Of a stretch of DNA of 8,594 nucleotides, positions 1 through 6,592 are shown piece by piece (position 1 is the first letter of the stretch; the number at the start of each line of letters is the position of its first letter). The notes under the pieces are model-generated. The model was given only the letters and a program-made list of their open reading frames with translations. It was not told the origin of the DNA and did no database searches. The DNA is taken from the NCBI GenBank assembly GCA_026419655.1, contig JANZZA010000426.1:1-8594 (forward strand), given 5' to 3'. This DNA is from Armatimonadota bacterium (GTDB taxonomy: Bacteria; Armatimonadota; Zipacnadia; Zipacnadales; FEN-943). The position numbers and the translations under genes were made by a program.

Positions 1-1452
1 TTGGCCGACGTCATCCGCGCGTCGCAGGTGCATTGCCTCATCGCTGCGCGCAATGAGGACGGGGGCCGGCGCATCGAGCCGTGGATTGCCGCTGACAGGT
101 ACGGCCCGCTGGAGAGTGAGGCCAACTCCATCATCTACGGCATGGACCTGATGGGACACCACGACTTTTCCCGGCGCGCCCTGGAGTACTTCATTCATCG
201 CTACAATCCAGCCGGCTATCTGACCACTGGCTATACAATAATGGGCACGGGCTGGCACTTGTGGACGCTGGCAGAGCATGTGCGGTTGGCCAGCGATCGT
301 GAGTGGCTGCGTGCTCATGCCGACGAGGTTGCCCGTGTATGCGAGTGGATTGTGCGCCAGCGCCGTAAGACAATGCGGGTCGGGCCGGACGGCCAGAAGT
401 TGCCGGAATATGGCCTCATGCCGCCCGGCGTGATGGCTGACTGGAATGCTTATGGCTATTTCATGTACCTCAACTCGCACTTTTGCGCGGGTCTGCGGGA
501 TGCTGCCGAGGCGCTGGCTGCCATGGGTCATCCACGCGCAGAGGAATTCCGGCGGGAAGCAGAGGATTTTCGCTCAGAGATTCTTCGCGCCTACCGGTGG
601 ATGCAGGAGCGGGCGCCCGTGCTGCCCCTGCGAGACGGCACATGGGTGCCCTCCTACCCGTCGCTTCTGTATTGTCCCGGACTGACCGCTGAGTTTTTCC
701 CTGGCGCCGACTGGGGGCGGGTCTTTGCCAATAACGTGGAAGTCGGCGTCCATCACCTAATCGCGGCGGGCCTCCTCGAGCCCAGCTCCCCACAAGCCGA
801 CTGGATTGTGCACTACATGGAAGACGGGCCTTTCCTGGCCGACGGTTTTGGAGAATACCCCGGCGCCGAATCGGAGCGCGACCCGTTTAACCTCGGCGGC
901 TTTGCGAAGCTCCAGCCGTACTATTGCCGAATAGCCGAAGTCCACGCGCTGAGGGACGATGTAAAGGCTTTTGTGCGGGCATACTTCAACGCGCTCCCAT
1001 CGCTGCTGAACACCGAGAATCTGACGTTGTGGGAGCATTTCCGCAACATGGGCGCGTGGAACAAAACTCATGAGACTGGCTGGTTTTTGGTGCAAACGCA
1101 TCGGATGTTCGTCCTGGAGCGCGGCGGTGAGCTATGGCTTGCGCCCTTTGTGCCGCAAAGCTGGATGAAAGACGGGAGCTTAGTGGCGGTTCAGCGCGCG
1201 CCAAGCAGCGCTGGCCCCGTCTCGTATCACATCCGCTCGGGCGTAGCCCATGGGTACATAGAGGCGCGCGTGGAGCCGCCGAGTAGGGCTACACCAGGTG
1301 CCATCGTGCTCCGCCTGCGCCATCCTGATGGCAAGCCCATGCGGTCGGTGACAGTCAATGGCGCAGCGTGGGAAGATTTCGACCCGCAGCGCGAGATTGT
1401 ACGCCTGCCAGCAGACCGTGGGACCTTAGAAGTTCGCGCCGTGTACTACTGA
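1..1452 (+). CDS. Six-hairpin (alpha/alpha)6 glycosidase, 5'-truncated
   Basis: The 483 visible residues look like the C-terminal catalytic part of a six-hairpin glycosidase resembling the alpha-L-rhamnosidase/GH78-type clans. The frame is open from base 1. The first codon (TTG) falls directly in barrel-like sequence (VIRASQVHCLIAARNEDG), so I read it as an internal codon and the gene as cut by the contig edge, with N-terminal beta domains missing. Helical-hairpin features are GPLESEANSIIYGMDLMGH (about 36-53), GWHLWTLAEH (84-93), DWNAYGYFMYLNSHF (147-161), GFGEYPGAESERDPFN (282-297) and LTLWEHF with NKTHETGWF (341-362). Acidic residues near E285 and E345 are candidate catalytic residues, but I cannot assign them. 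Residues from about 378 form a beta-rich cap (LWLAPFVPQSWMKDG, VTVNGAAWEDF), typical of the C-terminal sandwich of such enzymes. No signal peptide can be judged because the start is absent. The fold is fairly secure; GH family and substrate are unknown. A 541-bp gap separates it from the next gene. Confidence 0.72.
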   Translation: MADVIRASQVHCLIAARNEDGGRRIEPWIAADRYGPLESEANSIIYGMDLMGHHDFSRRALEYFIHRYNPAGYLTTGYTIMGTGWHLWTLAEHVRLASDREWLRAHADEVARVCEWIVRQRRKTMRVGPDGQKLPEYGLMPPGVMADWNAYGYFMYLNSHFCAGLRDAAEALAAMGHPRAEEFRREAEDFRSEILRAYRWMQERAPVLPLRDGTWVPSYPSLLYCPGLTAEFFPGADWGRVFANNVEVGVHHLIAAGLLEPSSPQADWIVHYMEDGPFLADGFGEYPGAESERDPFNLGGFAKLQPYYCRIAEVHALRDDVKAFVRAYFNALPSLLNTENLTLWEHFRNMGAWNKTHETGWFLVQTHRMFVLERGGELWLAPFVPQSWMKDGSLVAVQRAPSSAGPVSYHIRSGVAHGYIEARVEPPSRATPGAIVLRLRHPDGKPMRSVTVNGAAWEDFDPQREIVRLPADRGTLEVRAVYY

Positions 1453-1558
1453 TGCTGCGGGCGGCTGGGAGCCCGGGGTATTGCGCCTGCGGAAGGAGCG
1501 TTGTCCCAGGCCGGGAACCTACCGCCTCACCGAAGGGCGTCTGGGAGAAGCAGTAGGA

Positions 1559-1650
1559 AAAAGTTTGGGAAGGGGGCTGGGGGAGAACGCTTTTCAAAGA
1601 GTTTGGCAAGTGGCCCCGGGGGACCGTCCTTTTCAAGGGGGTTCTCCCAG
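1559..1650 (+). repeat. GGGGGA hairpin repeat, tandem units 1a and 1b
   Basis: This is a tandem pair of the dispersed repeat whose clearest copy is at 4613-4668. Unit 1a (about 1559-1600) has the AAAGTTTGGGAAGGGGG head followed by CTGGGGGAGAAC and CTTTTCAAAG, but lacks the closing C-rich arm. Unit 1b (1601-1650) starts again with GTTTGGCAAG and includes CCTTTTCAA and the closing GTTCTCCCAG. CTGGGGGAGAAC of 1a (1577-1588) can pair with GTTCTCCCAG of 1b (1641-1650) with two bases bulged, so the two together may form one longer structure. Function is unknown. Confidence 0.6.
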
Positions 1651-1706
1651 TAAGGGTCGTTTGATGGAGTCGCGAGGTCTTCAGGCGTTGGCAGCAGAGG
1701 AACTGA

Positions 1707-1916
1707 GGGACTATTCGGTTTTCTCAGGATTTTGTTTCAGGCAGGAAAGAGTCAGGCGGGAAGAATCACGTCGTAGACTGTTGCAAGACCTGGTGTCGGC
1801 TTACCTGGACCGAGGAAATTGCACAACGCCGTGTGGCTGACCTTTTACCCGGGATTGCCTCTGACGGCCGGGAAAACGATTCTTGCCGTAGTCTTCTTAG
1901 AAAACCGAATATTCCC
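1707..1916 (+). mobile_element. 210-bp MITE-like element, copy A
   Basis: This is a non-coding element with terminal inverted repeats. The left end (1707-1724) reads GGGACTATTCGGTTTTCT. The right end (1899-1916), reverse-complemented, reads GGGAATATTCGGTTTTCT, which matches at 16-17 of 18 positions. Immediately outside lie AGGAACTGA (1698-1706) and AGGAGCTCA (1917-1925), matching at 7 of 9 bases, as expected of an ageing 9-bp target duplication. A second element of exactly the same length lies at 6699-6908. Aligned without gaps over the central 200 bases, I count about 126 identities. No transposase is encoded, so any movement would need one supplied in trans. I cannot name the parent IS family. 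The right end is 77 bases upstream of the dehydrogenase start codon. Confidence 0.72.
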
Positions 1917-1993
1917 AGGAGCTCAAGGTGGGTTGACTTCAGGCGCGAAGTGGGGCAACCTTGCGCGACTTACCTTGTGGGGAGGTGCCGCAG

Positions 1994-3115
1994 ATGGCTC
2001 TCAAAGTTGGCGTAGTAGGGCTGCGGGGCATAGGCGATACCCATGCTGGGGTCTACAAGCAAGACCCTCTGGCCGAGCTGGTCGCCGTCTGTGACGTCAT
2101 TCCTGAGCGGGCAGAGGCTTTAGGCGAAAAGTACGGCGTAAAGGCTTACCACAGCGTGACCGACATGCTGGACGACCAGCCGGACCTGGACATCGTTGAC
2201 GTGTCCACGGGCGGCCTGGAAAACGCTAGCTGGCACTATGAGCCCGTGATGGAGGCTATCGAGGCCGGCAAGCACGTGCTGGTCGAGAAGCCGCTGGCGG
2301 GCAGCATTGAGGAAGCTCGCGATATGGTAGCCTTCGCCGCCGAAATGGACGTGTACCTGGGCTGCAACCTAAACCATTACTTCACGCCCACGGCCGAGAA
2401 GGCCATGGAGTACATCCGCGACGGCCTTATTGGCGAGCAGGTCTACTGCCTGCACAAGATGGGCTTCAACGGCGGCGAGGCGGCTTATACTCCAAACCGC
2501 AATGCGCGCTGGTGGGGCCTGCCCTATGCTCACCTGAAGGCCTTCTTGTCGCACCCCTTCTCGGTAATGCGGTATTTCTGCGGCGACATCACTCACGTCC
2601 AAGCCTTCCTCAACCGCCCCGGCTTTCGGCGCACCGCCCAGGATGTGATGCTTTCTACTGTGAGCGTGCACGTGCTCTTTGCCAATGGGTGCGTGGGATA
2701 CCTTATCAGCCAGCGCGGTGACGCTACTTATGGCCTGGGGGGCTGGTGGAGCATAGAAGTTGCCGGCACGCGCGGGACTTTCTGCATCGAGAATTGCATA
2801 GAGAAGGTAACCTACTGGCCAGCGGCCGGCGCCCCGGCTCCGGAAAAACTCCAGGTTGGAGAGGGCGGCGGTCCAGTCGAGTTTAACTCGGGCATCACGG
2901 ACTTCGGCCAGACCTTCCCGCGCCGCATTCACGCCTTCCTTGAGGACGTGACCAAGGGCGTGGCCAAGGAAGATTTGCGGGCGTCAGGGCGGGATGCCCT
3001 GGCGGCCATGGAATATACGTGGGCCGTCATCGAGTCTTACGAGAATGGCGGCGCCCTGGTGCGGCCGCATCCGCTCCCACCGCTGAAGGGTGACCCCAAG
3101 TTTATAGTGGACTGA
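1994..3115 (+). CDS. Gfo/Idh/MocA-family NAD(P)-dependent oxidoreductase
   Basis: This is a predicted cytoplasmic 373-residue dehydrogenase of the usual family length, expected to oxidise or reduce a sugar or sugar-derivative hydroxyl using NAD(P). The N-terminal Rossmann fold shows VGVVGLRGIGDTHAG (5-19), strand-end acid in AVCD (31-34), and the family's EKP signature in LVEKPLAG (96-103) with K99 as the expected active-site lysine. The C-terminal alpha/beta substrate domain follows (NHYFTPT at 127-133, LSHPFSVMRYFCGD at 185-198). Many relatives have HxxD in that last segment; here H187 is kept but the aspartate position is serine 190. I chose ATG 1994 because GGGGAGG lies 8 bases upstream; an ATG at 1961 would add 11 residues with no ribosome site. 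Next to a sulfatase-family gene 60 bases downstream, it looks like the first gene of a small operon. Substrate is not predictable from sequence. Confidence 0.9.
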   Translation: MALKVGVVGLRGIGDTHAGVYKQDPLAELVAVCDVIPERAEALGEKYGVKAYHSVTDMLDDQPDLDIVDVSTGGLENASWHYEPVMEAIEAGKHVLVEKPLAGSIEEARDMVAFAAEMDVYLGCNLNHYFTPTAEKAMEYIRDGLIGEQVYCLHKMGFNGGEAAYTPNRNARWWGLPYAHLKAFLSHPFSVMRYFCGDITHVQAFLNRPGFRRTAQDVMLSTVSVHVLFANGCVGYLISQRGDATYGLGGWWSIEVAGTRGTFCIENCIEKVTYWPAAGAPAPEKLQVGEGGGPVEFNSGITDFGQTFPRRIHAFLEDVTKGVAKEDLRASGRDALAAMEYTWAVIESYENGGALVRPHPLPPLKGDPKFIVD

Positions 3116-3175
3116 CCCAGGTAACACAACGCCGGCGTCGAAACGCGGGCGCAAAATCGCAGGGGGAAGCATCAA

Positions 3176-4570
3176 ATGCCACGCAAGCGAAGACCAAACA
3201 TTGTGTTGCTCGGCATCGATTCTCTCAGGGCTGACCATATGAGCTGCTATGGCTACCACCGCCTCACCACCCCTCACATTGACCGCTTTGCCGCCACCGG
3301 CACCCTTTTCGAAAACGCTTTTTCTCCATACATACCTACTACCAGCGGGTATGCTTCGATGCTCAGCGGCATGGACGTATTCTCCACCCAGGTGGTCGCC
3401 CTGCGCCACAAAGGGGCCATGCGCCCGGAAATCCGCACCTTGGCCGAGATTCTCCGCGAGGAAGGCTATGAAACGGTTTCAGTAGGCTTTGAGGGAAACC
3501 CGGCATCGCGCGGTTTTGATAAGTACCTTAACTTCGCTGGTTGGGGAAGCTGGAAGGAAGGCCGCAGCCCCAAGGCCGAAAACCTTAATGCCGTCGCCAT
3601 ACCGGAGCTTGACCGTCTGGCCTCGAAGAGCCGCCCCTTCTTCCTTTTCCTGCGCCATATGGACCCCCACGCACCTTATCTTCCGCCCGCGCCCTTTGAG
3701 CGCATGTTCTACCACGGCAACGAGTGCGACCCGAATAATCGCTCCATGGACCCGGTGATGTCATTTAAGCCCTTCTGCGATTTCTTTGCTTCCTGGATGC
3801 CGCCGGGCATTACGGACAAGGATTACGTAATCGCTCAATACGACGGCGCCGTCGCATACATGGACGCCTCCATCCAGACCATCTTCACGGCCCTGGAAAC
3901 CAAGGGCATCCTTGACGACACCATCGTTGTTATCACGTCCGACCACGGCGAGACTCTTTACGACCACGAGTGTTATTTCGACCACCATGGGCTCTACGAC
4001 TGCACTCTGCACGTGCCGCTCATCATCCGCTATCCGTCGAAGGTGCCGGCAGGCCTGCGCATCCGCGGCTACAACCGCCACCAGGACCTGGTGCCGACGC
4101 TGATGGAGCTGGCCGAAATCGAGACGGACATTGCCTTCGACGGCGAGAGCCTCATGCAGATGGTACGCGGCGAGAAGGCGTCCCTGGAGTGCGAGTTCTA
4201 CATCACCGAGTGCACTTGGATGCGCAAGCACGGCTGGCGTACGCCTCAGTGGAAACTCATCGTGGCCCTTGAGCCGGACTTTCATTTCAAGCCGCCCGTG
4301 GAGCTTTACAACCTGGTGGAGGACCCGGAAGAGAACAATAACCTTGCTGAGGCCGAGCCTGAGGTTGTGAAGTTCCTCAAGGCCAGGATGAATGCCTGGA
4401 TAAAGAAGCGCAAGGCCGAGACAGGTCTGCCCAATCCAATAATGACCCAGGGCGACTGGCACGGCTTTAAGGGCGTCGGGCCATTCAAGACATCGCAGCA
4501 GGCCTACGACACTCTGCACATCGGTGACCCAGGGGAAGCTGCACGAATCCAGGCCGAGGCAAGAAAGTAG
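3176..4570 (+). CDS. Sulfatase-family (alkaline phosphatase superfamily) hydrolase with Thr at the nucleophile position
   Basis: This 464-residue protein has the Pfam Sulfatase (PF00884) layout. Visible elements are NIVLLGIDSLRADHMSCYGY (8-27; D15 a metal ligand), HMDPHAPY (161-168), TSDHGE (255-260; D256/H257 metal ligands), FDHHGLYDCTLHVPLIIRYP (268-287), and a C-terminal ELYNLVEDPEENNNL segment (376-390). Classical sulfatases carry C/S-x-P-x-R, whose Cys or Ser becomes formylglycine. The aligned segment here is PTTSGYASMLSG (54-65), with T55 in the nucleophile place, Ser for Pro and Tyr for Arg. The protein therefore cannot mature as a formylglycine sulfatase. It may act as a Thr-nucleophile phosphodiesterase or phosphotransferase, as other superfamily members do, or as an atypical sulfatase. 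There is no signal peptide or membrane anchor (start MPRKRRPN), so it is probably cytoplasmic. AGGGGGAAG precedes the ATG. It is probably cotranscribed with the upstream dehydrogenase. Confidence 0.88.
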   Translation: MPRKRRPNIVLLGIDSLRADHMSCYGYHRLTTPHIDRFAATGTLFENAFSPYIPTTSGYASMLSGMDVFSTQVVALRHKGAMRPEIRTLAEILREEGYETVSVGFEGNPASRGFDKYLNFAGWGSWKEGRSPKAENLNAVAIPELDRLASKSRPFFLFLRHMDPHAPYLPPAPFERMFYHGNECDPNNRSMDPVMSFKPFCDFFASWMPPGITDKDYVIAQYDGAVAYMDASIQTIFTALETKGILDDTIVVITSDHGETLYDHECYFDHHGLYDCTLHVPLIIRYPSKVPAGLRIRGYNRHQDLVPTLMELAEIETDIAFDGESLMQMVRGEKASLECEFYITECTWMRKHGWRTPQWKLIVALEPDFHFKPPVELYNLVEDPEENNNLAEAEPEVVKFLKARMNAWIKKRKAETGLPNPIMTQGDWHGFKGVGPFKTSQQAYDTLHIGDPGEAARIQAEARK

Positions 4571-4590
4571 GTAGTGTAGTTAGCGGAGGC

Positions 4591-4605
4591 GTTGCCAGAG
4601 GCAAC
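4591..4605 (+). other. Small hairpin downstream of the sulfatase-family gene
   Basis: GTTGCC-AGA-GGCAAC is a perfect 6-bp stem with a 3-base loop, 21 bases after the stop codon. No T-run follows, so it is not a classical intrinsic terminator. It sits just before a hairpin repeat unit, and together they could protect or punctuate the transcript. Confidence 0.4.
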
Positions 4606-4612
4606 AGCACGT

Positions 4613-4668
4613 GAAAGTTTGGGAAGGGGGTCTGGGGGAGAACCCTTTTCAAAGGGTTTCCCCCAGAG
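4613..4668 (+). repeat. GGGGGA hairpin repeat, unit 2 (best conserved)
   Basis: After a GAAAGTTTGGGAAGGGGG head comes a near-perfect hairpin at 4632-4666. The 5' arm CTGGGGGAGAACCCTTT pairs with the 3' arm AAAGGGTTTCCCCCAG, with one bulged G and a 2-base loop. The same head and stem recur at 1559-1650, 5598-5630 (partial) and 7981-8036, all in plus orientation. It lies in the leader between the sulfatase-family gene and the isomerase-like gene, ending about 47 bases before the latter's ATG. It could act as a terminator or attenuator or as an mRNA stabiliser, or be a selfish REP-like unit; the sequence does not decide. Confidence 0.7.
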
Positions 4669-4715
4669 AAGACTTGACAGCCCGGTCCCCAAAAGAACTG
4701 GGAGGCGATAACAAA

Positions 4716-5513
4716 ATGAAACTTGGCGTGAATTCAGTGCTTTTTGGCGGTTTTGATATGGAGACGGCCTTCAAGTATACCGCTATGGCCGGCTATGACG
4801 GCATTGAGCTTTCCGCCATCGAGGGCATGAGCGAGCATCTGGTGTTGTCGCGGTGGCGAGAGCTGGTGCCGGAGATAAGACAGTTGTCGGAGAAGTACGG
4901 CCTGGAGTTGCTGGCCATGGAGCAGCCGATGCCGGATGCGGAGCGGATGGAGCAGGCTTTCCAGGCGGCTGTCGAGCTGTGCATTCCGATAGTCAACTGT
5001 GGCCCTGGCGGCAAGTCTGATGATGAGGAGACCTGGCCCCAGGTCATTGACAACCTGGGCAAGCTCGCCGAAATGGCCGAGCGCTACGGCGTCACTCTCT
5101 GCGTGAAGGCGCACGTGGGCCAGAGCATTTACAACACGCCGACCACGCTGCGGGCCATGCAGGAGATAACCTCTCCGGCTTTCGGCATAGACATGGACCC
5201 GTCGCACATCTATCGCGCTGGCGAAGACCCTGTGGAAGCCATAGCAGCCGTCATCTCGCGCGTCAAGCACGTCCACATTCGGGACTGCAAGGGCCGCCAG
5301 CAAGGGCCAGGACCGGCGGAGCTTCAGGCCAACGGCCGCGGCGATATAAACCTGGTCGGCTACATCCGCGTGCTTCACGAGAACGGCTATACCGGTCCGC
5401 TGGACCTGGAAATCATCGGCGCCAAGGATTACTCGCTGGAGCAGTGCTGCATTATTGCCGCTGAGAGTCGCGGGCACATGCAGGCAAGCCTGCAGGCCTG
5501 TGGGGCACGGTAA
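4716..5513 (+). CDS. Sugar phosphate isomerase/epimerase-like TIM barrel (AP_endonuc_2)
   Basis: This 265-residue protein matches the xylose isomerase-like TIM-barrel family (PF01261) in length and motif order. Visible strand ends are MKLGVNSVLF (1-10), GYDGIELS (26-33; E31), LELLAMEQP (63-71), GVTLCVKAHVG (125-135; H133), FGIDMDPSHI (156-165; D161/H164), VKHVHIRDCKG (183-193; H185, H187, D190) and LDLEIIG (229-235; E232). The Glu/Asp/His positions match the usual divalent-metal site. Family members isomerise, epimerise, dehydrate or, paired with a Gfo/Idh oxidoreductase, cleave sugar derivatives; the exact reaction cannot be read here. I chose ATG 4716, preceded by GGGAGG about 10 bases upstream. 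An in-frame ATG at 4611 would add 35 residues translated from the hairpin repeat and is rejected. It is probably cytoplasmic. It is downstream of, and in the same direction as, the dehydrogenase and sulfatase-family genes, 145 bases away. Confidence 0.87.
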   Translation: MKLGVNSVLFGGFDMETAFKYTAMAGYDGIELSAIEGMSEHLVLSRWRELVPEIRQLSEKYGLELLAMEQPMPDAERMEQAFQAAVELCIPIVNCGPGGKSDDEETWPQVIDNLGKLAEMAERYGVTLCVKAHVGQSIYNTPTTLRAMQEITSPAFGIDMDPSHIYRAGEDPVEAIAAVISRVKHVHIRDCKGRQQGPGPAELQANGRGDINLVGYIRVLHENGYTGPLDLEIIGAKDYSLEQCCIIAAESRGHMQASLQACGAR

Positions 5514-5536
5514 ACAGTATCCGTCGCGACGAGTTA

Positions 5537-5578
5537 GCTGCTCCCCCCTGGTCGTGGGTTGGGTGCGGCGGGAGCAGC
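5537..5578 (+). other. Long-loop inverted repeat between convergent genes
   Basis: GCTGCTCCC (5537-5545) and GGGAGCAGC (5570-5578) form a perfect 9-bp inverted repeat around a 24-base G-rich loop, 23 bases after the stop of the isomerase-like gene. There is no T-run directly after it. It may act with the next hairpin as a convergent transcription stop. Confidence 0.5.
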
Positions 5579-5595
5579 CCAGTAGGGTTCAGGAT

Positions 5596-5645
5596 AAGGG
5601 CCTGGGGGAAAGCCCTGTTTACAGGGCGGCCTCGGGCCCTTTTGT
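5596..5645 (+). terminator. Branched hairpin terminator containing hairpin-repeat unit 3
   Basis: An outer stem AAGGGCC (5596-5602) with GGCCCTT (5635-5641) encloses an inner hairpin GCCCTG-TTTA-CAGGGC (5612-5627). The outer 3' arm runs into CCCTTTTGTT, which suits rho-independent termination of plus-strand transcripts. It sits just before the stop of the convergent hydrolase gene. The segment CCTGGGGGAAAGCCCTGTTT aligns with the stem of the dispersed GGGGGA repeat, so a repeat unit seems to have become part of this terminator. Confidence 0.55.
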
Positions 5646-5653
5646 TCACTGGC

Positions 5654-6592
5654 CTACAACCATCGTCGCAGCCACCACATGGCGGTGCGGTGCATCCCTT
5701 CGGTTAAGGCATGGCCGCACGATTCCACGTGGAGATGGATTTTCTCCGCGACACGCATTGCGGCGAAGGTGCGGCGGGCATATTCGAAGGTCTCGATTAC
5801 GCCGTCAACAGGGAAGCCCCGGTCGGCAGCCCCGGCGCTTATAAGGAACGCCCTTGGAGCAATCAGGGCGGCTATCTGTGGATGGTCACACGCTGGCAGC
5901 AGACCCGGGACGTAGTTCATGTAGCAATGAATGACCTCGTCGCGAAGGATGGACCGAAGAGAAGCCAGGCCGCAGTTGGAGACAGCGGCCTTTACGCGTG
6001 CGTCAAGGGCAGCCGCAAATAAGGTGAGGGTGCCGCCCATTGAGTGGCCGATGAGGCCCACGCGCTGCACGTCGGCTTCCGGAAAGACCGCCAGGGTATC
6101 AATGGCACAAAACACGTCGCCAACCATCCGCCACGTTAAGGACCTGCCGTGGAGCAGCTCATCCATGGCTGCGAAGCGCTCGTAAAAGAAGCCCTGCTGG
6201 ACGCGGCCGCGGCGCTCCTCGAAGGCGATGGCATCCGGAGCAAGGACAAAGAAGCCTGCTTCCGCCAAGCGCTGGCCGATGTTCTGCGACGGGTCACCGA
6301 CCATGCCTGCTACCTCGCTCTTGCCCAGCTCGAACTGACCGTTGTGCTGGTGCAGGGCCACGACGGTGGGCAGGGGGCCGGAGACGTTAAGCGGCACGAG
6401 GGCATAGGCGGGCACCCAGTCGCCACGAATCCCACGGAAGCGAAGGTAGCGGATTTCGTGGCTGCCACGCCGCCAGGAGTCAATAATTTCGACGCTGGCC
6501 GGGCCGCGCGGCCATGGGCCACCCAGGCGCTCCACCAGCCAGCGGCGCAGCCTCTGCAGGCCTATAAGATCGTCGGGTGCCGGCGTGCGCAT
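5654..6592 (-). CDS. Alpha/beta hydrolase, dienelactone hydrolase/acetyl esterase-like
   Basis: This 312-residue alpha/beta hydrolase has a complete visible triad: Ser184 in GHSMGG (182-187), Asp257 in SAGAADRGF (252-260) and His294 in ESCGHALTEG (290-299). VVALHQHNGQ (77-86) is the oxyanion-region strand, and FFVLAPDAIAFEER (114-127) is the family's typical strand and loop before the cap. It probably hydrolyses an ester or lactone, perhaps an acyl group on a carbohydrate; the substrate is unknown. There is no obvious signal peptide, so it is likely cytoplasmic. The start at 6592 is well supported: on the minus strand AAAGGAG lies 8 bases before the ATG. An in-frame ATG at 6682 would add 30 residues rich in Arg/Gly/Pro with no ribosome site. 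It is convergent with the isomerase-like gene. The MITE-like copy B starts 106 bases upstream of its start codon. Confidence 0.88.
   Translation of the reverse strand: MRTPAPDDLIGLQRLRRWLVERLGGPWPRGPASVEIIDSWRRGSHEIRYLRFRGIRGDWVPAYALVPLNVSGPLPTVVALHQHNGQFELGKSEVAGMVGDPSQNIGQRLAEAGFFVLAPDAIAFEERRGRVQQGFFYERFAAMDELLHGRSLTWRMVGDVFCAIDTLAVFPEADVQRVGLIGHSMGGTLTLFAAALDARVKAAVSNCGLASLRSILRDEVIHCYMNYVPGLLPACDHPQIAALIAPRAFLISAGAADRGFPVDGVIETFEYARRTFAAMRVAEKIHLHVESCGHALTEGMHRTAMWWLRRWL

Larger units (their letters stand above)
1453..1993. other. Repeat-rich intergenic region
   Basis: I see no convincing gene in these 541 bases. Short open frames here run straight through the repeat units and lack a ribosome site. 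The content, in order, is about 105 bases of GC-rich sequence without a clear signal, a tandem pair of hairpin-repeat units (1559-1650), a short spacer, a 210-bp MITE-like element with 9-bp flanking duplications (1698-1925), and about 70 bases of leader ending in the GGAGG ribosome site of the dehydrogenase gene. Confidence 0.6.

Noticed and set aside
1481..1840. 119-codon plus-strand frame in the first intergenic gap
   Set aside because: It runs through the hairpin repeat units and into the MITE-like element, with no ribosome site and no recognisable domain.
1933..1938. TTGACT resembling a -35 box upstream of the dehydrogenase gene
   Set aside because: The hexamer at proper spacing is CAACCT, a poor -10, so a promoter cannot be supported.
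1453..1993. CRISPR array or riboswitch in the large gaps
   Set aside because: No regularly spaced direct repeats, and no conserved riboswitch core that I could recognise; the repeats present are explained by the MITE pair and the hairpin family.
3761..4519. 252-codon minus-strand frame opposite the sulfatase-family gene
   Set aside because: It is an antisense shadow of a clearly conserved protein, a common effect of GC-rich codon use; no motif or ribosome site was seen.
4674..4679. TTGACA resembling a -35 box upstream of the isomerase-like gene
   Set aside because: No acceptable -10 hexamer at 16-18 bases downstream; GATAAC lies too far away.
4734..5477. 247-codon minus-strand frame opposite the isomerase-like gene
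   Set aside because: Antisense shadow; the plus-strand frame has full family motifs and a ribosome site.
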